Assembly: GCA_945859605.1 (NCBI GenBank)
Contig: OX243814.1
Location: forward strand, 32,772,475 to 32,836,474
Source: Lumbricus rubellus
Taxonomy: Eukaryota > Annelida > Clitellata > Crassiclitellata > Lumbricidae
Direction of reading: 5' to 3'
DNA: 64,000 bases
A program made the position numbers and the translations under genes. The notes beneath the pieces were generated by a model, which saw nothing but the letters and a program-made list of their open reading frames with translations, did not search any database and was not told where the DNA came from. Each line of letters opens with the position of its first letter. Position 1 is the stretch's first letter. This document shows, in pieces, positions 34,901-46,500 of the stretch.

Positions 34901-37900
34901 TACCTACAGTGTTTGTTTTGTTTGTATGTATGTATGTGCACTTGTTATAGCGCCCCTTCAAGCTCTCTCTACTCAGAGGTGCTCCCGAATGCAGAGCGGA
35001 CACTGCATCGGAGTTTCACGCCGAATCGCTACTTAAGCAATTGTGAGCGAAGGACTTGCCCAAGGTCCTTACGCGGCGAGGTGGATTCGAACCTCGAAGC
35101 TTCCGGCTCCAAGGCAACGTGTGAGTTGGCTTCTTCTTCTCTGTTTTAGCCATGCGACCTTGTGAGCACTGAGCAGATGATCTGTACAGCTCCAAATCTT
35201 CACAGCCTGAGCCAGCCGGCATTGTCCGAACCAGCTCCCGACGAGCCTCTGGCTGTGCACTACGGCTTCATTTTGGATGGTGTCGAATCATTGGCCAATA
35301 TGACGGCTTCAGAAGCAGGGTTCCACATGTTCCTCTTCTACCCCGACCCAAAGTTTGAGGAGTTTGAAGGTGGCGTGAAGCAGTTCTTCTCAAGCAAGAA
35401 TGAATATCTCACGATCAATGTAAGTGCTGACCATGCAATGCTATCCAGTTCTCATAATAGTTGCTTTAATGTCGGTCTAAGGTTTATCTAAAGTTTTGAA
35501 TGTTATTAAATAGTTTGTTATAGTCTTGTGTGGTGTAAGTAGCCTAATTTTACTTAAATTTTAATCAGGCTATCTATTGACATCCATTAAAAATCACAGA
35601 TTGTTATTGTGATTGAAAAGAATAATATGCAAAATATATATCACGTTCGTTTTTTGTTGTTGAGGCGCCAATGTGCTCTGTTGTAGCGCCATAGCAACTG
35701 TTGTCATTTTTATTATTATTATGATGATTTACACATTTGCACTGGTCACTTCTTCAAGCCTTCAATACATACATAATTGTTCTCACTAACTATTGTTTTT
35801 AAACTCAGATCCTCTTGCTGATTTATCCATGTAAAACTTTGATGATTTTAATCGTGTTCCTTCTTGATAAAATCATTAACTGATCAAGCAAATATTGTCG
35901 CTTTGGTTATCTTGTTCGATTTCTTAGCACGTTAGTTAATTAATTATTAACCGATTATAATGTAAATGATAATTCCCATTACTGATGTTGTTCTTCTTCC
36001 AAACCGTTGACATTGTTGCTGACTGGCTCTATTGTTTTCCTCTTATTGTCTCTTTCATTGTGTCTTTTCCCAGGGCAAATACCTGACCTTGGCTCTAACG
36101 GAAAACGACATTCGAGTGACGGTCAGCGACCTTGAGTGTGGAATAACGTCCATATCAAGCACTCAGTTGACCTGCTTACCCTCTGAGCTGCACTCACAGC
36201 CGTCATCCATTGGCAAAGTCTTGGTGAGTTAATTTTTTTGCCAGTGAAGATTGCTTCCTTACTCCCTGCACCCGCAACTCTATGACCGTATTATTCCCAG
36301 GCAGAGAATCTAACGCAGAATCACTCGTAACTGGGTTGTTGTATTTTGGCCGACCATTGCATGCACAGCAGAGTGCGGACAGGCAGTTGGTTTATTAAAG
36401 AATATACTTACTTATTTGTGTTGTTCTACATGGTGACTCGAGCAACACATTTCATCTTAAGTTATGTGTGTGAATTATAGTTTATGTTGTCAGGTCAAGA
36501 GTACATCTGATGATTCTCTTGTTTGAAAAGGTGCTATATAAATATGTGATTGCAGTCACAGTTGTGTATGTACCGGTAAATATTTCCCTTTTGATACCTC
36601 TCAAAAGCATTAATTAATTTTAATTAATGTGTTATAGTGACTTGCATTGTGTGATGTTCTGTGCTGTTTGTGGCCAGGTTCATATCGGCAACAACACGAG
36701 CTTTTTCATTGGAGACCTGAAGTACGAGGGTCCACAGAGCTTCCTACTGACGCTGCCGTTCCTCATTGGCATTGCGGGAGGAGCAGCAGTCCTAGTCACG
36801 ATCATAGTCATCATCTGCGTCGCGTATCGTCGCAAGTCACGCGAGAGCAATCGCGTGATGAAGCGCATGAAGAATCAGATGGACGTCCTGGAGGCGAGGG
36901 TGGCCAAGGAATGCAAGGAGGGTGAGTAACGGATTGATTAAGGGCAAGGGTGGCCAAAAAATGCAAGGAGGGTAAGCAATGGATTGATTAAGGGGTGGCC
37001 AAGGAATGCAAGGAGGGTGAGTAGCGGATTGATTAAGGACAAGGGTGGCCAAGGAATGCAAGGAGGGTGAGTAACGGATTGATTAAGGACAAGGGTGGCC
37101 AAGGAATGCAAGGAGGGTGAGTAGCGGATTGATTAAGGACAAGGGTGGCCAAGGAATGCAAGGAGGGTGAGTAACGGATTGATTAAGGACAAGGGTGGCC
37201 AAGGAATGCAAGGAGGGTGAGTAGCGGATTGATTAAGGACAAGGGTGGCAAGGAATGCAAGGAGGGTGAGTAACGAATTGATTAAGGGCAAGGGTGGCCA
37301 AAGAATGCAAGGAGGGTGAGTAACGAATTGATTAAGGGCAAGGGTGGCCAAAGAATGCAAGGAGGGTGAGTAACAGATTGATTAAGGGCAAGGGTGGCCA
37401 AGGAATGCAAGGAGGGTGAGTAACGGATTGATTGATTAAGGGCAAGGGTCAAGCGAGGAGCAATGATTTGATGTAGTAAGGCTTGGGGCTGTGTCACACA
37501 TGTGTGGTGTGAATTTTTTACTTTAAAGATGCCTCTACTTCGTTTGTTTGTTCGTTCAGTGCATTTCTGGTATGCCTTGAGAAAAAACAACCATTTGAAA
37601 TCGGGAGGTGTACGTAGAAAAGAATTCCAAGATAAATAAGATAACTTAAAGTATGTTTTAAAATTGTTTTGAATTATTTGATAGTCAACAGTCATGAATA
37701 TTCATTTGCATTATATGAACTTATGTCTAAATTACATCCTATTGATTTGGTCCCTTCCTCATGGTTGCCAGAACTTGACAAGGACAGGCTATCAAGACGT
37801 GTCTTTGTGATATCATGTGCAAACCCACCTTCTTTGTTTCTCTTCCTTCTCTCTGCTCTCTGGTCTCTCTTGATCTGTGCATTCCTCAGGCAAGTACTGA

Positions 37901-40327
37901 TGTGACCCAATGTCATATGCCTTTTCCTTTCGATTTCCTTTCTTTATAAATTCTAAGATTCCGAATGAGATCTCTTCCTCATCTGCTCGCTGTTTGAAGA
38001 CTGTTTCTTCAACGCTGATTATGTTGGGAGGTCCTCTGAATAGCTTTGCTTCTGTGGGTCATTCCTAGACTGTTGTGGGTGCCTTGCAAATTTTCAAATG
38101 CTATACAAACGTTTGCATGACAGTTAAGTGTACATAATTATTATACCTTACTCTAGCATGGATACTACATATTTTGTTTCCAGCGTTTGCTGAGCTTCAG
38201 ACGGACATGACTGTAGTGACGAGCAACATCTCAGGTCCAGGAGGAATTCCATTCCGAGAATATCGTAACTTCTCCATGAGAGTTCTCTTTCCCGGTGTTC
38301 CTGGAAACGAGCATCCCGTCATGAGACCACTCGATGTAAGAAGATGTCACTCACATTATTAATTATGCTATCACCAAGGCAGAAACAATCTGACATTATA
38401 CTTTTTTTTAGCTTTTTCTTTTCCTTGCATTTACTTTCTGCTTTAACTTGCTTCAAATGGCAACATCCCTTCAGTAGCTTAATTTTGTTTGTCGAATTTG
38501 AATATTTGTTTATGAATATTTATTTATTGTCTATTGCACAAAATGAGCATGGTTGCAGTCTTGAACAACAGTGAACTGTGTCTAGATTTTTCTGGCATTT
38601 TAAAGTTTAATATGTGTCTGAACATTTATGTAGCACCTTGTTTGAAACCTCACCAACTTTATTTTTAAAGATTTTTCTTGAACTGCGTAATCTGTCTCTG
38701 AACTTTTATCTTTAACATATCTGTTGCTTCTGCGCCTGACATGTTTAAACGTGAATGTTTTTGTTACCAGACGGACGTGCCTTGCACTGAAGCGACTCAG
38801 TATGGACTGAGGCTCTTCGAACAACTCATCGGCAACAAGACGTTTCTTTTGCTCTTCATCCGCACACTTGAACAGCACGAGAATTTCGCTGTTCAAGAAA
38901 AAGTCAACGTTGCCTCGCTGTTGTCTGTTGCGTTACAGAATCGCATGGTTTACCACACAGAGTTAGTTTTCCCCCTGTTTTTTCTGTATAGTATCTCGAA
39001 ACCTGATGGTTGTTGTGCTTAAACAACCTTTTTTAAATTTAAGACACTCACGTAGAGGATTGGAGTTGTTAATTTTGCAATTTATCAATAAACTTTGTCG
39101 TTCTTATTTGATGTCTAACTGTCTATAAAATAATATCGTAATATTTAGTTTGATTTCTCTTTGAAGTGGTTTTTCGTCATCAAGATATGAAGTGTTGTTG
39201 ATGTTGACTCTCTTCTTGACTCTGAGGAGAATTATTCTGTTACATTTGAATGGCAAGTTGCTCTGAGAGAGCATTACCTTTGTTCTTCTCACTACATTGC
39301 CTTTGTTCTACTCAGCAATTGTTTCAATGATCAATTCCGGATTTCAAGATGCAATATGTACAACTGTTATTTAATGTCTGATTTAAAAAAAGAAAGACCA
39401 TTGTCCAATGACTCTTGGTGAGTTTCTTATGAATTTTTAAAATTCTTTAAGCATTCTGAAGACGCTTCTCGCTGAGCTGATTGAGCGAGCGATGGCCGGC
39501 AAGTGTCATCCGAAACTCCTGCTACGACGAACCGAATCCGTGGCCGAGAAAATGCTGACCAACTGGTTCACGTTTCTTCTCTACAGATTTCTCAGGGTAA
39601 GATACTCACTGTTGCTCTTCAGCTCATGTATGCTCTCTGTTTGACCATTGACCATGTCTTATGCTATGCTGTTGTTCTTATTATTATTATTATTTTTTGG
39701 CGCGGTGGTGTAGTGGTGGCATCGATGCCTTAGAGCCGGAAGGTTCGAGGTTCGAATCCACCTTGCCGCGTAAGGACCTTGGGCAAGTCCTTCACTCGCA
39801 ATTGCTCAGCGCTTCGGCATGAAACTTCGATGCAGTGTCCGCTCTGTATTCGGGAGCGCCTCTGAGTAGTGAGAGAGCTTTGAAAAGGCGCTATAACAAG
39901 TGCACATACGAACAAGCTCTCTGCATGACCATTGACCATGTCATACACTATGTTGTTGTTATTATTATTGTTATCATAATTATTATTATCATAATTGTTA
40001 TCATCATGATTATTATGATGACGTGTTGTATGTTGTAGGAGAGCGTAGGTGAGCCGCTGTTTGTTCTGTTTCGAGCGATTAAACAGCAAGTGGAGAAGGG
40101 ACCAATCGACGCCGTCAGCGGTGAAGCGAAATACTCACTCAGCGAAGACAAGCTGATCAGACAACAGATCGATTATCACCCGATGGTTTGTCCATGAACA
40201 ACAGTTTCTTATTATTATTATCATTATTTTTTTTTGCCTCGAGATATACAGGATCCCTCAGGGACTTATCTACCGCCTAATATAAAATCACAGTCTGGAA
40301 CGGCCCTATTCATTATTATTATTATTA

Positions 40328-40364
<37 letters not shown>

Positions 40365-43300
40365 CGTCATCATCATTATTATTACTATCATTATTATTAT
40401 TATTGTTATTATTATGATCATTATCATTATAATTATTATTATCATCATTATTATTATTATCATTGCTCGTTGTTGTTATGGTGCAACACTGCAATGCTTA
40501 CTGAATTGACTATGATCATTTACACCGTATTTTTTTTTGTGAGTTGCCTGTGTATGAAACGTCAACAGACCTGCCTCAGTTTTGTCTTATCTTTCTGGTT
40601 TTGAAAAATTGAGAGGATAACATTTCTTCTCCATCTCTGATTGGGCTGTAGAAAAAAGAAACATGCCGTACCGGCAGTGTTCTTGATTAGTTTCGACATT
40701 TTTGATTCAGAGTTTAGATTGACTTTAGTTGGGTGGATTTTGCTAGTTCATGCTAATCATACTAATGTCTTTTTCCACAACGTTGAAATTGTTAAGGCGG
40801 TTGGGTGATTTATCATTTTGCACTAATCTGAATTCTTCAGACACTGCGGGTTCTCGATCCGGACATCCAGTTCATGCAGGAGTACACGGTGAAAGTACTC
40901 GACTGCGACACGATTACGCAAGTGAAGGAGAAGATACTGGACGCCATCTACCGCAACAGTCTCCATTCCAGCCGACCCAACAAAGACGACGTTGAACTAG
41001 GTAACGTCATTTCAAATTCATTTGTTCCTTCATTTAATTGCTTTTCAGCCTAAACACTCCACTCCCATCCCACCCTCTGTTCCCTTTCTCCTTTCCCCTC
41101 CCACCTCTCCCCTTCACGTCCTTTCCACCCCATTTAATAGTTTTTTTAGTGTTATGCCTTTCTGGTAACAGTTGCAAATGTGTGTTTCTGGATATATATT
41201 GTTTTAATAACTAATATGAATGAGGTATGTGCGAAGATTGAATGATGAATCTACTACCATGGTTGTTGTAACAATGTGATCTAGATGATGTCCATTCTGT
41301 TGTTGGGATTTCTGAAGAGGTCTGTGTGAAGTTGAGTTTCCTGTGTCCCATTGTGCGTTTGCAAATGGAGTGATAAAAGCTATGCGTACTTACTTACTTA
41401 CTTACTACTTACTTACTACTTACATACTAACTACTTACTTAATACTTACTACTTACTTACTACTTACATACTAACTAATTACTTACTAGGTACTTATTTA
41501 CTACTAACTTACTATTTACTTACTACTTACTTACTAGGTACTTAACTTACTACTTATTTGCTTACTTATTACTTACTACTTACATACTAACTACTTACTT
41601 ACGTACTACATACATACATACGTATTTACTTACTTATTTGCTTACTTGAAGAGTGGCGAACTGGGTCGACCGGCTGCGTCCCGCTGCGAGACGAAGACTT
41701 AACGACGAAACACGACGGAGAGTTCCGGCGCCTTAACACACTCGCTCACTACTGCGTACCCGAGGGAGCGCTGATGGCCATCGTGCCGAGGAAATGCTCG
41801 ATGGTCAATCTCGCTCTGAGCACAGAGAAGATTGCGCAGTCGTCGAGATTTGGTAAGTGCATTTTGTATGTTTGTTTGTTTGTTTGTATGTGCACTTGTT
41901 ATAGAGTCCCTTCAATCTCTCTCTCTACTCAGTGGCGCTCCCGAATGCAGAGCGGACACTTAATCAGAGTTTCACGCCGAAGCGCTGAGCAATTGTGAGT
42001 GAAGGACATGCCCAAGGTCCTTACGCGGTGAGGTGGATTCGAACCTCGAACCTTCCGACTCCAAGGCAACGACGCCACCACTACACCACCGCGACCCATT
42101 ATTTCAATTATGATGTCTTTTAAGATGCAAAATAGCGTCGGATAATTTAGGTAAATCTTATTTGTTTATTTACGATGTGGTAAGTTTGGTAAGCGCTGGA
42201 ATTGTATTATTCATGGTTTATTACCTTATCATGATTAATTTTGTATCAATGTTTCTGTTGCAGATGGGTTTTTCTCAGGAAGCCTTCCACACAGTCCATC
42301 AGTTTTGGCTTCAAACAATATAAACAAGTCACATGACTACGGTTCCAGATACTACCATCTCGTAAGTTCGATCTACATGTTGTAGTATGCTTATTGTACT
42401 TGAGCACATTTCATTATCAGTGAAACGTATGCAATCATTAAAGTACAAACTGGACCTTACAAAAGCAAAAGCTTAAACACGGTTTGGTCCTGATTTCCAG
42501 TTTGTAATTATTTACATTGGTAGTGTGCATGGGCGGAGTTTATCAGGGGCTAGGGGGAGCTAAGCCCCCCCCCCCAAGAAGGCCCAGATTCAGCTTTTTT
42601 ACCATGAAAATTGTATCTTTTTCCGGGTTTAGCCCCTCCAAGAAGGCATTAGCCCTCCCAAGAACGGAAACCAAACTCCACCCATGGTAGTGTGCTATCA
42701 CCAAGTTTTAAGCTGGATGACTGATTGATGAAATGAGCTAGGCTAATTAGTTCAACCCTTTTCTATTTATTTATTATTTATTCATTTTGCCATTGTTAAG
42801 TTATTGATTAATTGAGTGGTTGATAAATCATTTGGTTTTGGAACAATTCACTTAAATACCCAGACTGATTTAATTACTTACATTTTAACTACTTTACAAT
42901 CTGTTCTAAGATTAATTATGTTATAGGATTCATTGGGCAGTTGGACAGTAAAAGTATGATAAGTTTGTTTTGCTTTCTTTCTGTGTCAGGTTAAACCACA
43001 TGACCCAGATCTTCAGAAGGAGGGTGAGCGAGGAAGTAAGATGGTCTCGGAAATCTATCTCACTCGTCTACTCTCCACGAAAGTAAGAGAGCCAGATTTT
43101 GCTGAATAACCTTTTTTTATTTATATCCCTTTAACAACGAGCGTCTTTCAAGAATTAATGTTTTTCTCTAAGAGTGCATAAATTAAATGATAAAATGCGA
43201 GTGGTGATTACGTTGACAGTGTTGCTGGAGATGGCGACAGCAGTGGTTATGATGATGATGATAATGGATTTGATGATGATGAGGATGATGATAATGATGA

Positions 43301-43472
43301 CAACTGTGGTGATGACCATGGGTGATGGTGGGTGGTGTTGGTGATGATGTTGGTGGTGGTGGTGGTGGTGGGGTGGTGGTGGTGGGGTGGTGGTGGTGGG
43401 GTGGTGGTGGTGGGGTGGTGGTGGGGGGGGGTGGTGGGGTGGTGGTGGTGGTGGTGGTGGTGGTGGTGGTGG

Positions 43473-43519
<47 letters not shown>

Positions 43520-46500
43520 CAATGATAACTGTGACTGCAACTGTGTATTGAATACAGTAGAACATGTTTCGTTTTATATGCTTCAGGTGACGTTACAACA
43601 ATTCGTTGACGATCTTTTCGAGACGCTCTTCAGCACGATCAACCGTGGATCGGTTCTTCCGTTAGCGATCAAACACTTGTTCGATTTCCTCGACGACCAG
43701 GCAATCCACCACGGAATCACCGACCCAGAAGTCGTTCACACGTGGAAATCAAACAGGTGGGCACAAACCCACATGATGGTGGGTGCTAAGGGTGCTGCCG
43801 CACCTGCGCCTACAGTTTTGAGACGCCTGCAGTTATAGATATGTGCGTGGTGGGGCCCAGAGGTTGTCAGTGAAGTCCATTGGATTGGAGGTACCCGGGC
43901 CCGCAATAGCCTTAATGCGTCCCTGGGTGGGTTACACGTGAGGTTCAATCTTATAAGTTGCATCTATGGTGCCTTTGTCATTAGAGTACGGTGGCTTATG
44001 GCAATGTTGGGCAATGGGCATCAAATTTTATTTAATTTATTTGGCTCTTTAGGGACAAGGTTGTATTTAAAGCTACACGTGAAAATGACTGCGTCATTAC
44101 AACGTTGAATCATTTTTACATGTGTAAATTCGTCAAAATCTAAAGGACAAAGGAATGTGCATATGTGGTGCGAGCCAACCAATGGATTCCTATTGTCATT
44201 AGACATTGATTTTCAGAGTCTTTGTATTAATATAATATGTGTGTTGTCTGTTTCAGTCTACCTCTTCGGTTCTGGGTGAACGTGATAAAGAATCCCGACT
44301 TCGTATTCGACATCTTTAAGTCGAACATCGTTGACTCGTGTCTTTCTGTTGTCGCGCAGACGTTCATGGGCAGCTGTGCGATGAGCGAACTCAAGCTGAG
44401 CAAAGACTCACCGTCGAGTAAACTACTCTATGCCAAAGACATTCCAAAGTACAAGAAATGGGTTGAAAGGTCAGCGAAACAACGAGATATCCAGTCTGAT
44501 TTTTGATCTTTTTTTTACGCGTGACACGACTCCATTATTTGTTGATGTGACTTTTACGTAAATCGTATTTTTTTAAGCTAGTCTATTGCTAACGGCTATA
44601 TGACTACTGCTGCTGTAGAATATTTTCTGAAGATTTTATCGGCGTGCAGCTCTTAATAGTAATGATGATGATGATGATGATGATGATGAAAACGGTGATG
44701 CCATTGCCAGCTGTTTATAATTAACTGTTCTCAACATGTCGAAAGTGACTAATGCCCACAATTAGCAATATTTTGGCATATTCAACAATGAAACATAGAT
44801 ACATGTCAATCATTCAACTGAGCAATGAAGTCAAATATGGAAGAAAACAATTTAACATATCACCTTCAGAACACTTTTCCCCAGCAATAAACAATAACAC
44901 GGGGGACTTCTGAAAGACTCTTGCTGCGAGAAGCGCTTTATAAATGGTCAACTGCAATACAATACAATACAATAGTCATTGGTTATATACTGTGATCCTG
45001 CTGAGCATTAATTACTGTTTGATGTCTGTTGCAGGTATTACGAAGACATCCAACAAATGCCCGCAATTAGCGAACAAGACATGAATGCAATGCTGAACGA
45101 AGAGTCACGGGTAGGTGGTTGGTGTCACTCTGCGCTTGAGAACATTAGGACATGGAGATGGTTGAATGGTAGCACACTGGCATAAAGATCAGATGGACGT
45201 GGGTTCAATGCCTGCTAGCACCATAATGTTGACTCGGCCTTCCATCCACTCCCTAAGGAGGTGGGGGGGCGACTTATTTTAAACTTGCTATCAATTATTA
45301 CTACTATTATCATGTAATCTTACTCGTGGCTGGGCTGGGAGCGCCTCTGATTAGATTTTCTTGAAGGGACGCTATATAAATCCGTACATAGAATGAATGA
45401 AAGAAACGATTATTATTATTATTATTATTAGCATTATGTTAGTAATTCCTCTTTTGCATTACTAATATTTCTGCCGTGCATACCAGTACTTCAGTACTGT
45501 GGTATTGCATATGACAAACAAGCTGGCCCTTATGGCAGCCCAAGTGCAGCATGGATATTCATTCTTCTTTCATTGAAGTATTTATATACATGTAGCACCT
45601 CTGCAGGAAAACTATTCAAAGGTGCTTCCGACCCCAGCATGGCCAAAAAGAACAGTTTCAAATGCTTATAGAATGTATCAGAGAGTGACTTAAGTAACAG
45701 GTGCAGCTCAAGTGGTAGGTCATAACATACCACCGAGCCAACCATAGAAAAGCAGTTTTCATGATAAAGGTACAAGCAAGCAGGACTGAGGGCACTCTTC
45801 TTCCCTCTGAGGATCATGCACTTAATATTAATAACTTAATAATTAATTATGATAATGAAAATAGAATAAAAATAAATAGTCGTACAGTACTAATAATCCT
45901 GGTTGTTAAATTGTACCGTACTTATAAATGACACAGAGTGTTTTCTGTATCATGATGAGAACGTGTGTGTAATCGTTGTTTTAATTCTTTGCGATTTTGT
46001 TTTTGATTTTTTCAGACTCATCAGAACGAGTTCAACACAAGTGCTGCTCTCTATGAACTCTACCAATACACAAGGAAGTACAACGATGATGTATGTCATT
46101 TATTATTCTCTGCTCTACTTCATCTTGTGGACCTCTTGTTACCTTTATCTGTTTCGTAGCAGAAAAATCGTCAGATTGCATTTTGTATGTCGGCTCCTAA
46201 TGGAGATCGTGGGACCTGCTGTCTTTACTTGCTACATTTGGCTTCTTTTAGTGTGTAGTATTTACTAATAGTGATATATTATTTATATGTGAATGTATTT
46301 TCTGACATACTGGTGACCAGACATTACAAAGGTTATTATGCTAAGCATAGCATGAGTAGGTTCTTATTGGTGCTCCTTCTACTTAATCATCATTTGACAT
46401 TCTATCTTTTTTTGTTGGTTCGTTCTTTTTAGACAGGTTCGTACTTCTAATGTTGCCATTCTTCTCATTGTAGAGCTGTCTATTTTAGCTTCTTGTAACC

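Noticed and set aside
27130..37450. CRISPR-like arrays at 27.1 and 36.9 kb
   Set aside because: Repeats are contiguous without unique spacers, in an animal gene. They are minisatellites.
39699..39770. tRNA gene suggested by A and B boxes
   Set aside because: The same boxes head a dispersed ~215-bp repeat with a LINE-like tail, so this is a SINE head, not a functional tRNA.
43155..43565. His/Pro-rich minus-strand frames
   Set aside because: Microsatellite-derived, lying between two plexin exons on the opposite strand.
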